Source: Xylocopa sonorina (Eukaryota; Arthropoda; Insecta; Hymenoptera; Apidae). From it: a DNA stretch of 64,000 bases. Below, piece by piece: positions 33,600-45,989 of this stretch. The translations under genes were made by a program, and so were the position numbers. The notes beneath the pieces were generated by a model. It worked only from the letters and a program-made list of their open reading frames with translations. It was not told where the DNA came from and ran no database searches. Each line of letters opens with the position of its first letter. The first letter of the stretch is position 1. The DNA lies in the NCBI RefSeq assembly GCF_050948175.1, contig NW_027490127.1, positions 868,001 to 932,000 on the forward strand, read 5' to 3'.

Positions 33600-35093
33600 G
33601 CATAAAATGCGCCGTCGCATAGCATAGAGCAGTAGAAGTTTAATTATTTCACACGCAGACAGGCACAATAGAATTCGCGTTGTTTTGAAGTGTAGAAACA
33701 GTCAAGCATAAGGCCATGCATAGAGGATTACAGCTTACTTACTTTGAAATGTTGAAATGAAATGCGCCATCGCTTTGCATGGAGCACTAGAACTCCATTG
33801 CTTTGTCACGCAGACACTATGAAACGCCATCTCATTTTATGGAACTGTAGAAATCACTTTTTTTTGGATGTGTTTAAGCAGATAAGCATAACTATATTCA
33901 CAAAAGATTACAGCTTACTGACTTCGAAATTTTGAAATCCGATGCACAGACGCATTGCATGGAGCATCAGAACTCTACGACTTTGACACGCAGATATTAT
34001 GAAGCGCTATTCTCTTGCATGAAACTGTATGTTTCGCATTATTTTGAAGAGTAGATGCAGATAATCATAATGTTACTAATAGAATATTACAGATTCCTTA
34101 CTTTGAAACGCTGAATTGAGATCCGCTATCGCATTGCATGGATAATTCACATATAATAATGTAAACTCCATTGCCTTGACACGCAAACACTATGAAGCGC
34201 CATTCCGATGCATTGAACTGTAGAATTTACATCCCTGTAAAGTGTACTTAATTTATCCACAGGCGGACAGGTTGAGGTTCCATCCTGTCGCATGGAACTA
34301 TAGATCTCACATTCTTTTGAAGAGTAGAAGCAGCTAAGCATAATGCTATGTATACAAGATTACAGCTTAATCAATTTGAAACTTTGGAATGTGGTGCGTT
34401 TTCTAAATTGCATGCAACATTAGAACTTCATTGCTTTGACGCGCAGGTATTATGAAGCGAATTCTTGTTGCATAGAACAGTAGAATACACATGCCTTTGA
34501 AACGTAGAAGCAGATAGGCATAATGCTGTGCATAGACTATTGCAAAGATCTTATTTCGAATCGTTGAAATAAGATGTTACATCTCATTGCATGGAGTATT
34601 AGAAATCTATTGCATCGGCAGGCAGGCAGTTTGAAGCGCCAACCCGTTGCATGTAATCGTATAATTCACATTCTCTTGAAGTGTAGAAGGAGGTAAGCTT
34701 AATGCAATGCATAGAACACTAGAGCTTATTTACTTTGTAGTGTTAAACTGAGATACGCAATGGCGATGCGTGGAGCATTAGAACTCTTCTCCTTTGATTG
34801 TAGTCAATGTCAAACTCAAGAACGCTGCATAAAATTGTAGATATCGCATTCTTTAGAACTGTTGAAGCAAGTGAGCATTATGCGATGCACAGAAATGAGA
34901 AGCGCCATCGCAATGCATGGAGCATTCGATCCATATTGCTTTAACAGGTAGACCATATGAAGCCCCACATCGTTATAAGGAACTGCAGAATTCACATTCT
35001 TTTGAAGTGTAGAAGTAGATATGCATATGGCTATGCATTAAATATTACAGCTTACTCATGTTCAAGCGATGAAACCAGTTGTGCTGTCGCATT
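33600..35093 (-). repeat. Satellite array, minus orientation
   Basis: About eight monomers in reverse order: GAAATGAGATGCGCC(A/G)TCGCATTGCATGGAGCA and CTTTGACACGCAGACACTATGAAGCGCCAT alternate with CATTCTTTTGAAGTGTAGAAGCAGATAAGCATAATGC. The array is cut by the BEL LTR near 35094, mid-monomer after GCTGTCGCATTG. Confidence 0.88.
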
Positions 35094-35661
35094 GTGTTTG
35101 AGTACACGTAATGATGAGGCTTATTTTCGGTTGAGCTAACGATGGGTTTAAATCTTCGTCACGAACGTATTCGTCACCGTTGCAAAGTACGCCCTAATTT
35201 GTGTTACAGTAATAGGGAAGTAGGTAGATACAATTGGAGTTGACTCGGTATCTCAACGATCAACTATTATATTTAACTTAAAATAAATTGACAGAGGTTG
35301 AGTGCTTTTCATGTTTTTTGATGTGCCTGAATGCGAACTTCTACTAAGCTCTTAATCGATAAAGTCAGAATGTTTTATTGTAAATTCGTGTGGAGGAGTG
35401 ATTAAGGGTGCGGCCAGCAAGATATATGGTATATTCAATTTGAAAGATCACTACGAATACTTAATTTTGATATTTATGATGGTGCGACATCCTGTTGCAT
35501 TACGAGTTTATTACTGCAACGTGTCGGCTAGTGTTATTGCAGGATTTGTGAAATGAAGTGTCTGGCAATCAGATGTTTCGTTGAGTGAAGTATGACAAGT
35601 GGCTGAATAAGGATGAACGGTTTAATTATTATAGCATGAGAAGCATGTCTTCCGCAAGACA
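35094..35661 (-). mobile_element. BEL/Pao element P1, 3' LTR
   Basis: The reverse complement aligns throughout with the LTR of P2 (41554-42265), including TGTCTTGCG at the 5' end (35661 minus), CTATAATAATT, AATAGGGAAGTAG and the ACGAGGC/ATGAGGC end. The integrase frame lies just upstream on the same strand, which makes this the 3' LTR. The inner end is within a few bases; the outer end near 35094 is approximate. Confidence 0.8.
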
Positions 35662-35759
35662 TCCTCCTCCCGTTGAAAGGCTAGTGAGCAACTAAATGAA
35701 TATGTGATGTAATAAGAGGTAATAGTGTGTGTATGTGTGATCGTGTGCTTACGTACTTA

Positions 35760-37110
35760 CTGTTGCTTTGGTCTTCGGATGAGTTGCATCCTTGATGGAT
35801 TCCGCGAAATCTCCTCCCTTTGTTTGAATCGGCAATGGAACAAGTTTTTTGACACTTAGGTCAAACGTGTTCGAAACCGTCCTAACGGTGACTCCGTGCT
35901 TGATGCTATTAAAACCGGGATAGGTTTAGATCACTCGTCCTAGTGGCCATTGCATGGACAGCGTGTTTTCTTCTGTCTAAGGAGGAAGATCGTTCCCTAC
36001 GTAATCCGATGATTACACATCGTCCATTTGATGCGGCTAGTGGGCTCGTTTAAATATTCGCGATGCCAACGAGTCCAAAGGCATTATCGCACCTTTTGGA
36101 CATGTTGCCAACTAGATGAACAATTGGATTGCGTGTCTTCATATAGTTGTGTTTCCGTAGAATCGTGAGAGCACCGCCAATTAGGAAATGTCCCGGGATG
36201 AGGACTAACAGGTCATTTGGATCTGAGGAAATTGGAGTGAGTGGGCGGGAATTAAGGATAGCTCCGATTTGGGTTATAAGGGTTGTAAATTTCTCTATTG
36301 CGAACAGCTCAGTTTTTGCAACGCTCGTTAAATGGTGCTTGGAGGGTTTTACTGCGGCCTCCCAGAGGCTTACAAAATATGGTGCCTTTGGTGCGATGAA
36401 GTGCCAGTTGATTGATTGATTTGATAAAAATAACGTGACTTCTTTGTGGTGTTCTTCTGAACGTAGTAACTCCTTAATCTCTTGAAACTCATTATTTGCT
36501 CCGACTAAGTTTGTTTGAGATATTGTCAGAGTATAGATTTATGCGTAATCCCCGTCTTGCGATGAATATTTGTAGAGCAGCGATGAAAGCTTCACTAGTG
36601 AGGTCGTGGACAATTTCGAGATGAACAGCTTTTACTGCCAGGCAGACGAAAACAACCACATAATTCTTTTTTCTTCTATAATTATGGTATTGCCGCTCTT
36701 TAATGAAAAAGGGTCCGCAATAATTGATGCCTACATTGATGAAGAGTCGAGATTGGGTGATGCGTTCTTTCGGTAGATTGCCCATACAGTAATTGACTGC
36801 TGGTGGGTTGGTGCGGCAGTAAAGATCACAACCCCGTATTGCTTTCCAGACTTGGCTTTGGCTGTCAATGGGTCAATGTTTTCAGCTTATGCTGTATAAT
36901 GCTGTTTGGTTTCCAGCGTGTAAATATGTGAGATGTTCGTTTATAATGATACGTATAGTTACATGAGTTTTCGGCAGAATTATGGGGAGTTTCTGGGAGA
37001 ATGGTAGTGGTGAATGTGCAATCGACCACCCTCTCTCAGGATTCCATCTTCGTAAAGGAATGCATTCAATCTTGTCAATTTCCCTTGATTTGGTTGTGCC
37101 TCTTGTATTG
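35760..37110 (-). pseudogene. BEL/Pao P1 integrase region of pol, degraded
   Basis: Minus-strand order: the N-terminal zinc-binding part (LPFSQKLPIILPKTH, NEHLTYLHAGNQTALYS; about 36880-37080); MGNLPKERITQSRLF and GINYCGPFFIKE (36785-36700); the core AVKAVHLEIVHDLTSEAF with ARRGL (about 36540-36640); the last core portion GGLWEAAVKPSKHHL and LNSRPLTPISSDPNDLL (about 36200-36360); and a C-terminal piece with TYPGFNSIKHGVTVRTVSN (about 35860-35930). Stops and frameshifts separate the pieces. Integrase would insert the double-stranded cDNA. The upstream end is interrupted at 37110 by LINE copy B. Confidence 0.85.
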
Positions 37111-38550
37111 GCATCCGTTGAGAAGCCGTGTAATTTCACCGGGGATGACTCTAACAGTGGCCTTCAGCACGCCGACCTCGATGTGGTCGGGTCCTGGTGC
37201 TTTTTTATTATTGAATGTCCTAACTGCACTCGCGACTTCCGCTTCCGTGAAGGGAGCGGCGTCGGGAGTGTCGGGTGCGATGCGTGCACTCTCCCTGATT
37301 TCACGCTGCGCCGGCGTGTCTTCTACTTCCCGGTCGTCTGGAATGTGGACCCTCAGGAGCAAGCTGGCGGTTTCGCGGCTATCATGCGTTGTTTCACTAC
37401 CACGCCGGAGGGTACTGAGTACTCTCTCGACTCGAAGTTTGTTCGCCTCGAGTTTATATACGATACTCCAGGGCCCCGAGTTCCCGTTCGACGTTACGAA
37501 TCGCTGCCAGCTTTCGAGTTTCGTCCGCTTCACCTTCCTACTATATTCTCGCAAAGAAGTGCGATACTTTCGTAGTTTTTCATGGCGAGCGGTTTCTTCT
37601 CTTTCCTCCTGGTGGGCGCGACGTAGACGGTACACGGACTTCTTTAATTTCATAAGTTCGCGGGTCCACCACGGGTTGGACTTTCTAAAAATTCTTTTCC
37701 GTGGTATTGACGCGGCACAGGCATCGGAGATGACTTCTGTGAGCGTTTCTGCCATCCTTTCGACTTCTGCCATAGACTCGAGCCTTAAGGTTTCGAGCCT
37801 CGATCTAGATTGATCGGCCAGGCGTTCGGAGAAGAGCTCCCAATCGGCCCGACGAGTGTCGAACCGAGTGCTCGCTTCGCCCCGTCCCGCCGCTTCGGCT
37901 CTCGGCACTCTTAGCCCGATATCTATGGCGTTATGATCGCTGTTTACCCAGCCACTCCTGACCCTCCAGCCCCGAACAAAGGGGAGCATGGATGGCGACG
38001 CTAGGGTAACATCGATAAAAGACGAACCCCTGGTCGACCAGTAGGTAGGCGGCTGTTCAACATCGTTCACAACTTCCATGCCAAACGCTCGAATGAGCTC
38101 CTCGAATTGAGCTCCTCTATCGTCTGTGATCTGCGGCCCCCAGAGTGACGACCGAGCGTTGGCATCTAGCGAAACTAAGAGCCTCTGCCCCCTCAGGGAA
38201 CGAAACACCACTTCGAGGTGCCTGAGGTGCCCCTCGATATCGTCGCTAAACTGGAAGTAGCATGACACGACGTATACCGAGAAGCCGGGCGCCAACACCT
38301 CCGCGCAAACAGAGTGCGGGGTGCTAAGCTGCGAGACGAAAACCATTTCGAATCGAGGGTTGCAAACGGCGACCGCCGCCCACGGGTATTGTGAGCCGAT
38401 GGCCGCCACCTTCGTTCCGATTCCTAAACCGCTCACGGTGTGGCTCGAGCCCAGCGTTCTATTGTATGGTTCCTGTAATAGCAGGACGTCTAAACGCTTC
38501 TGGATTACGAGCTGACGCACCTCTCCTGATACTGTAGCTGAATGCTGCAT
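37111..38550 (-). pseudogene. R1-clade LINE copy B, ORF2 (endonuclease + start of RT), 3'-truncated
   Basis: ATG at 38550 opens MQHSATVSGEVRQL, the usual R1-type ORF2 start. Endonuclease residues are readable: Glu27 in LLLQEPYN, Asp129/Asn131 in SLDANARSS, Asp180 in SFIDVTL, and Asp205/His206 in NSDHNAID. The frame is open for about 480 codons through KKAPGPDH and stops abruptly after RLLNGC. From 37110 on the sequence is BEL integrase. LINEs normally lose their 5' end, so loss of the RT core and 3' end here implies a deletion after insertion. It is very similar to copy A over the shared part (A, 12-501). Confidence 0.88.
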
Positions 38551-39083
38551 ATTCAGCTGTAGGATTCTAATTCCCGTGGACGCAATTACGGACGCGGACG
38601 TCTGCGTCGACGTCGGTACGGTCGCGGTCGCGGTCGCGGTTGCGATGGGATCGGATTGGGTCGCGGTCCGGGCGGTATCGCGGCGCTAATATTCGCCTAT
38701 ATTTATTCGATTTCGCGGTTTTCTACTTTGGACTCAGCCGGAGATTCCGAATCCGACCTGAGTTCCTCGTCGCATCTAATTAGGCGGACTTGGACAGCGC
38801 GAAGGCTGTAACCTTGAGGCCGCGCCAAAGTGTTCGCAGGAGTACACCCAGCCGCGGCATGGCGATGAAGCCTGAGGGTGGCCGTCATCGAGCGCGTTAC
38901 CGGGCGGCTATGCTGCTCGACAATGGGGCCAACACCAGGGGACGAGGTCACGGGCCGAAGATTTTTCTCCCGCCTTGACCTATTCATCGCCACGATAACC
39001 TCACCCAGTCCTGCTCTCACCCGGTGATCCGCACGGAGGGCTATTTTACCTCCGGAATATTTAGAACCAGATGTGGCCATCAT
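38551..39083 (-). pseudogene. LINE copy B, ORF1 remnant
   Basis: A frame at 38703-39083 (MMATSGSKYSGGKIAL..., 126 aa) lies where ORF1 should be, but it has no zinc knuckles and is far too short. 38590-38680 holds GGTCGC-type hexamer repeats. Most of ORF1 is probably deleted. The assignment rests on position only. Confidence 0.4.
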
Positions 39084-40600
39084 GATTTTTCGAGAAAAGG
39101 GGGGTTAACGCTTCCTACTTCGAGTAAAGGTGGGGTCGTCGATTCCCATCGGCGCGCGTCGGACGCCGCTCTGCCTCGTGGTGCTTTTTTATGTTTCGGG
39201 GGGGGGGGGGGGGGGTAGGGTCGTCGCTCCCCATCAGCGCGCACCAGCGCTGCCCTGCCCGGGCCGCGGCCTCCGGTTTTCCGATTTTCCGGTTAATACG
39301 CAAGGAAGACGCACGCTAGAGCCGCTTCTGTTTTATGTTCCTGTTTGTATGTGTGAGGTATATCTTTTCTGCAGCGAACACTGCCGAGGATATACGTGTG
39401 TAGTATTTTAGTGTGTTGTAGATCGTCCGCCGACGATTTTCGAGTTCCAACATCGAACTAGGGTATCCCTGGTCTACCTGCGGCACCCTTTACGGCGTTC
39501 GGCAGGTAGCTGGGACCCTTGCGATGACTAGCTTCGAGCTATTCACCTGTATGTTTACGTTTTACTTAAGTTTTTCTACTTAAGTCTTTTTTGGGACTCG
39601 TATATTTTTATTTCGAGGCCGCGGTCCTGTTTGATAGAACCCACGCAAGAGCCTCGTCGGTGGCCGCAGTCTGGCAATTTTTGGACACTCGCTGGAGCCT
39701 CCTCTGGAAGTTGTACATTAATACGTTATACATGACGAGGACTCACGCCAGGGCTCCTCGGAGGAGATCGCGGTCCTGTTCCTGTGAGGATTTGAACTCA
39801 CGCAAGTCTCGTTATTTCCGGTGAGCCGCGGTCCGGCCATGCTCCCTCCCGTGCTTCCGCGAGAGGTCCAGCTCATGCTTAGGCTCTCTCGCAAGAGTCA
39901 CCGGTGGAGGCCGCGGTTCTGTATGAGTCAGGACACTCGCAGGGGCCTCGTTACACAGATGTTTGTGTTCGTGTGTAAGTGTGTGTGTTTAGTGTACCTC
40001 GTTCCTGCTGTGCGCACAGCAGAGGGTATACGCGGTTGATTCCTCGTTCCGGTGGTATATCGGGACGAGTTATCGAAGGTCTTAACGAAAGCGGGCCGTC
40101 CGTGGGCGGAATTTGGGGTCTCGTATTCGAAATTGGGTGTCTGCTGATCGTCCGTCAAACATTGAGAAATATTTATCGAAAATACTTGAAAATATTCGGC
40201 CGGTCGATTGGGGCCCTTGCGACGGTCGAGTACGTGGTTAACCGCCTGGAAGATTCGTATTGCGGCCACTTGGCTCGTTCGAGACCCCTTTTTTTTATGT
40301 CTCAGCCAAATACGAGCCAGGTCATATGTGCACGTTTACCTTGGGAAGCGAGTAGGCCGGTCGGCGAGAGATAGCCGCTAGTTCCCCGACATCTAAACTC
40401 GAGCCGGAACCTCGCGTGGCAGGTGTTATTTCCAGTAGCGATTTGGCAGTCGAGAATATTTATTTACAAAATGTTTCCTAGGATAATATTATAATATTCG
40501 AAAATATTCTCTTTGAAGACATTTGCTTCGGGACCGTGCCCCACCGGTCCCGTTTTTCGTAGGTCATAAAAATAGCCGCAGGTACCTGGGGTTTACCCCG
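39084..40600 (-). other. Probable 5' leader of LINE copy B
   Basis: A G+C-rich stretch between the ORF1 remnant and the BEL RT sequence that resumes near 40600. It holds a G tract (39198-39216) and about four degenerate repeats (39600-39960) with CGCGGTCCTGT, GACACTCGC and GCCTCGT-like words. It splits BEL pol, so it belongs to the inserted LINE or to a further insertion. No protein is recognised. Confidence 0.45.
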
Positions 40601-41357
40601 AGTGTCAGCGGCATGTTGCCTTCGAGAAAGTCTTTGGATAAGAATTGGAGTGATTGAGTTCAGCTACCGTTCAAACTCCCTTCTCGGTATGAGATCTTTC
40701 TGCTGTCGAACCTGTGATCGTGACAAACCCGTCGATACGTGTCGCCAGTCGTCGATGTTCATTCTTGTTTGCATTTCCGATACGCGACTTGCTACGAATG
40801 TTTATAGGGTGTGTGACGATCTTTTGAGCCAATGTAAAGTGATGGTGGAATCTGTCCAGGGAACCGTGCGATTGCACTCTAGCTGTAGGACCTGGCAAGT
40901 CGTGATCATTAACAACGTAAGCAGTAGTGCTCCGCACAATTCGGGTCGTGGAATCGATTGGCTTTTTACGGTTGCTACTTTTGCTTTCGCATGAGGAGTT
41001 CTGCTGGTATATTACTTGCTGGCCCTTACTTATCGACGGATTGTAGGCAGATAGAAGGTCCATAGGCTTCCTTGCTGGCGTCACAGAATCCATGAATCTC
41101 CATGTATTTTGTCTTATTGATAACTGAAAGATGTGCAGTGGCAGTTGAGCACAGTACATTATCCCCTCGGTACGAATAGCCGTCGGTAGTGATTCTTCCC
41201 AATCCACCATCAGGGTGGAAATCTTCTTCAGCAGGCTCTTGGCTACGATTAGAACTGGACCAAGGAGGCCTGATGGGTCGTATATTTTCGCGATTTCAGA
41301 ACTGATTGAGCGTTTGGCGATGCACGGTATGGGTGATTCAGTTTTCACTGTATACAC
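40601..41357 (-). pseudogene. BEL/Pao P1 reverse transcriptase/RNase H region of pol, degraded
   Basis: Minus strand from 41357: IAKRSISSEIAKIYDPSGLL, GPVLIVAKSLLKK, DWEESLP, YCAQLPL. This is the RT-to-RNase H connection typical of BEL/Pao pol. Frameshifts follow: an RNase H CDAS motif and NCAEHYCLR-like sequence appear in other frames. The catalytic RT core upstream is missing, replaced by satellite at about 41358. It belongs with the integrase at 35.8-37.1 kb; the LINE B insertion divides them. Confidence 0.75.
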
Positions 41358-41359
41358 AT

Positions 41360-41553
41360 AGTAGTATCTGCGTGTCTTGAAAGTAAAGATCTAGTGCTCC
41401 ATGCAATTCGATGTCGCATTTCATTTTAGCGTTTCAATGTGAGTAAGCTGTAGTCTTCTATGCATAGTATTATGCTTGTCTTCTTCTACACTTCAAATGA
41501 AGTTTGAAAGCACTGCGTGTCAAAGCAGTAGAGTTGTAATGTTGCATGCAATG
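41360..41553 (+). repeat. Satellite monomer between the two BEL elements
   Basis: About one monomer in plus orientation (GCAATTCGATGTCGCATTTCATTTTAGCGTTTC, then CTTCTATGCATAGTATTATGCTTG). It is trapped between the truncated 5' side of P1 and the LTR of P2. Confidence 0.8.
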
Positions 41554-42265
41554 TGTCTTGCGACATACATACGATTTATGCTATAATAATTGAGCCATTT
41601 ATCTTTGTTCAGACACTCGTCATAATTTACTCAACGAAATATCTGGCTACCAAACACCTAATGCACAGATACTACAAAATCGCTGTTAAACACATAACAG
41701 CAAAAAGCTCTTAAAGCAGCAGGATGTCGTCTCATCATAAATTTCAAAATTAAGTCGTCGTAGTGAATCTTAAAATTGTATATAGCATATAGCTGGCCGT
41801 TTTACTGCTTTATTGCCTGCTCCTCTCATTGGTCGCAACCGACCTACAATCCTTGGTCCCACCCTTCGCGCCTTCTTGTCATCTGACAGTTTCTGAAAAA
41901 GAAGCAAATTTTCAGATTTTTCACCAATAACGTCTCATCTGATTGCCACACCCATGACCACTCCTCCCCACAAATTCACTTTAAAACAACAACACTTCAT
42001 GGCTGAAGAGCTTAGTAGAAATTCTGATTCGGACACATCAGAGAATATGAAAAACACTCAATTTTCATTAATTCATTTTACGTTAAATATAATTCTTTGT
42101 TAAGGAATCGTATCAATTCCAATTATATCTATCTACTTCCCTATTACTATAACACGTATTAGAGTGCACGTTGCAATGGTGACGAAAAGGTTCGTGACGA
42201 AAATTTACGTCCATCGTTGAGTTATCATCCGAAAAGAAGCCTCGTCGTAACGCGTGCATTTTGGT
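41554..42265 (+). mobile_element. BEL/Pao element P2, 5' LTR
   Basis: It starts TGTCTTGCGACATAC and ends near CGTAACGCGTGCA. It is about 700 bp and homologous to the inverted P1 LTR. It is followed by TTTTGGTCGTCCGAGCC, a typical post-LTR leader in BEL elements, and then gag. P1 and P2 are therefore two separate elements in divergent orientation. Confidence 0.8.
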
Positions 42266-42329
42266 CGTCCGAGCCTGATTCAAAATCCTGTGGACTGCGA
42301 GTTATTTAAACGAACAGTTAAAATCAGTG

Positions 42330-44284
42330 ATGTGAGTGCCCGAACTACAGTGTCATTCAATCAACATTCAGCGACCGAAGAATCAAGCCAGTGATCAAGC
42401 CAACGCTCCAGGACAAATTGAGATCCTCAGCAGCAGCAAGCCAGCAGGGATCCAGACATCATGGCAGATCTCAACATATCTGACATCTTCACATCGAAAC
42501 AGTAGACTCGAATTGACGTTTATTCGTCAATTCCTTCCTTATCCATATTCCACGATATCAACTCAATCTCTCAAACAAGCTCAGTCCATTTGTCCTAGAA
42601 TTATTCTTAGTTCCCTGCGGCGTAAACGCGGTACCATGTTCGGTCAAATCACTGTCTTCATGCGACTTCTTAACACATGTGAAACATCAGAACAACCGAG
42701 TATACGTTTACTAAAAACCCACCTATACGCGTTAACTGAAACATGGAAGCGATTCGATGTCATCTAATTTGACCTCGAAGAATTAGAAAAAACAGAAACG
42801 TCACACCGCTACAAAATTCAAAACGACTACTTCTCTATCATAACTCGCGCCGAATCTCTAATCGAGAGAAGTGTTCCGAATGTCACGAGGTGAAACACGT
42901 TCGAATCATCGGCCACTTCCTCAACCATCCCATATGCCATTAAATTACCAGAAATGCAACTTCCAACATTCGACGGAACATATGAAATTTGGGCATCGTT
43001 CTATGATGTATTCTCATCGATCATCGATCGTAACGAGAACCTAACTCCAGTTCAAAAATTGCAATACCTGCGGTCGACATTAACCGGAATGGCCGCTGTC
43101 TGCATCGGATGCCTTAGCACAACGGACGCAAATTACACCGACGCGATCGAGATATTAAATTCGATTGTATAAGACGGGCTGCCTCTAACCATTGCGATGC
43201 AATCTGGAATATTCCAAGTCCACCAAGGGACACTGCAGAAGCACTAGGCAATGTTATCGATACCGTCAACTAACTTCTTCACCACTGAAAGATTTCAGAG
43301 GAAATATCTCGCAATGGAACACTTTTGCTTTCCATCATTCGAACAAAGATAAATGCTAATACGATGTTCTAATGGGAACTCACGGTAGAGGACAACAAAG
43401 TGCCGCCTTACACGGATCTTCTAGAGATTCTGGAGAAACGGGCCAACTGTGTACCAGAGATGAACCCAAGAGCAAGCTCAACCGCAAGTTGGGTCGACGG
43501 AAGAACATCGGACGCGAAACCAGGTGTTCTTGCCACAAGGACATTCTAATGACAAACAGAAGAATCATAAGAACCCAAAAGTGTCTAGTATGCCACGGAG
43601 GACGCAGCATCTGGGCATGTGAAGAGTTTCACGGGCTCTCAGTCCAGGACCGCAAGGCAGCTGTCGAAAATTCTTCACTATGAATAAACTGCTTGCGCAA
43701 GAAACACAAATATAACCTGTGCAACAGCGGCTCCTATCGCGTATGTAACCAGCAATACCACACAATACATCACCAAGCGCAAAGAACCTGGAAACAGACT
43801 ACTTCTAAACCGCCAATCATCACTCCATCCAAAGAATAGGAACCGATAACGAACGGAGAATCTTCAATGTCCGAATGATTTCAGGACGTTGAGGCGCCGA
43901 AGGAAGGGGGACATCAAAACGTGTTTGCCGTCGATTCAGTCACGAGCGAATTATTCGTAACCACACAAATTCACATTTTAGACAACGATCAACAATTAGT
44001 CAACTGTCGAACGTTGATCGACACGTGCGACAACTATAAATTTCATGTCAGAGGCCCTCACGAAGAATCTCGGCATTCCAAGAAAATGCTGCACTGTATC
44101 CATCGGTGTTCTAATCACAATGTACGCAATAGCAAGACACTCCATCACAGTAACCTTTAAGTCAAGGGTCAACGATTATGAAGGAGATCTGACCTTTCTT
44201 ACAGTTGCAGATATCTCATTATCCAATCCTGATCAACCCATTGATCGCTTGGATATTCCGCTCAGGATTCCGAGAAATCGATAA
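42330..44284 (+). pseudogene. BEL/Pao P2 gag and protease, degraded and truncated
   Basis: Gag core LPTFDGTYEIWASFYDVFSS and YLRSTLTGMAAVCIGCL (42954-43172) matches BEL gag. A knuckle piece CLVCHGG...IWACEEFHGL follows (about 43580-43640). Then comes the aspartic protease: ILDNDQQLVNCRTLIDTC with active-site DT (about 43978-44029), then MSEALTKNLGIPRKCC and TFKSRVNDYEGDLTFL (44045-44284) in another frame. At least four frames are used, so it is dead. RT, RNase H, integrase and 3' LTR are absent; satellite begins near 44470. Confidence 0.82.
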
Positions 44285-44469
44285 CTAGCCGAACAAACTT
44301 TTTGTTATCCAGCGTCAGCTAACCTGTATCTCGACGCTGGAGTCGCCATAGCGCTGTTATAGATTTATATTTTCAAAGAACAAGGCTCGGATGGGTAATC
44401 GGAGGGAGTACCCTAACCACCCAACCCAAATACAGCAACTCATAATATCATACTACCACGGTACTGCGT

Positions 44470-45120
44470 TAATAGCTACTACTATTCACGTTCTTCTGAA
44501 GTGTGGAAGCAGACAAGCATAAAGCAATGCATAGAAGGTTAATGAGAGGAAATGGGATGCACCATCGCATTGCATGCAGCATTAGAACACTACTGTTTTG
44601 ATATGCAGACACTGTGAAGCGCCATCCCGTTGCATTGAACAGTAGAACTCTCATTCTTTAGAAATGTAGAAATACATAAGCATAATGCTATGCATAGAAG
44701 ATTATAGTTTACTTACTTTGGACCGTTGGAATGAGATGCGCAATCGTATTGCATGACGCACTAGAACTCTACTGAATTGTCAAGCAGACACTGCGAAGCG
44801 CCGTCTTCGAGTATGGAGGAGTAAAATTTACATTCTTTAGAAATGCAGAAGCAGATAATCACAATCCTATGCATGGGAAAATACAACTTACTTAATTTGA
44901 AACAATGAAATGAGATGCGCAATCACATTGCATGGAGCGTTAGAACTCTGCTGCTTTGACACGCAGCGACTATGAAGCGTCATCCCGTTCCATGGAACTG
45001 TATTATTCACAACCTCTTTATGTGTAGAAACAGATAAGCATACTGCTATGCATAGAGGATTACAGTATACTTTCTTTGAAACACTGAAATGAGATGCGAT
45101 ATCGCATTTCATGGAGCAGT
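44470..45120 (-). repeat. Satellite array, minus orientation
   Basis: About four monomers (TTCTGAAGTGTGGAAGCAGACAAGCATAA..., AATGGGATGCACCATCGCATTGCATGCAGCATTAGAAC...). It abuts the broken end of BEL P2. Confidence 0.85.
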
Positions 45121-45480
45121 AGCAGCTATTTACGTTGTATTAGAAAAACCACAAGATTGATATGCAAAACTTGTAAAGTTACGTTACACTTGGGGAATTG
45201 TTTTGCCACCTCTCATCAAATAAAGAAATATTAAATGAATGCGGAATTTAATTAAATGGAGTTATTTTATAAAAAGCAGTTAAGTTTATAAAGCTGTTAT
45301 GAATTTTGTTTTATATTTGTACGTTTTAATATTTATCACACAAAGGAATAAATATTGTTGTATAATAATGTTGAATTATTTCATGAATTTACGTAAAGTT
45401 TTTTTCAAGCGAAGAAATGTTTACAAATAGTGCAGACGGCAAAGTGTTTCTACAAAAATATTTCCGGTCCATGGCGATGT
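45121..45480. other. A+T-rich spacer, no gene seen
   Basis: About 360 bp of A/T-rich sequence interrupting the satellite. Nothing recognised. Confidence 0.5.
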
Positions 45481-45985
45481 TTCACTGCGCAAACATGTGG
45501 TTGTGAAAGTGATAAGGAACATCGGAACTGTGTTGCTTCGATACGTAGATACTATGGAGTCCCATCCCGATGCTGGGAATTACAGAATTCACACTCATTT
45601 GAAGTTTAGAAGAAAATAAACATAATATGTGTATAGTAGATTGCAACTTACTTACTTTAAGACGTTGATATGGTTCTCGCCATCGCATTGCATGGAGCAT
45701 TAGGAATCAATAACATTGACACGCAGACACTACGAACCACCGTCCCGTTGTTTGAAGGTGAAGAATTCACATTCTTATAATGCGTCGAAGCAGATAAACA
45801 TAATGCTATACATATAAATTTATAGTTTACTTACTTTGAAACGTTGAGTTGAAATGCGCCCTCGCATTGCGTGGAGCATTAGATCTCTATTGCAAAGAGA
45901 CATAGATATTATGGAGCGCCATCCGGTTACAGAGAACTGCAAAATTCATATTGTTCTGAATCGTACAAACCGATAAGTGGCGCAT
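45481..45985 (-). repeat. Satellite array, minus orientation
   Basis: About three monomers, then an abrupt change to Helitron sequence near 45985. Confidence 0.83.
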
Positions 45986-45989
45986 ATTA

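Noticed and set aside
36982..37813. Plus-strand frames across LINE copy B and BEL integrase
   Set aside because: They lie opposite the recognisable endonuclease/RT frame, and one crosses the LINE/BEL junction, so they cannot be an old gene.
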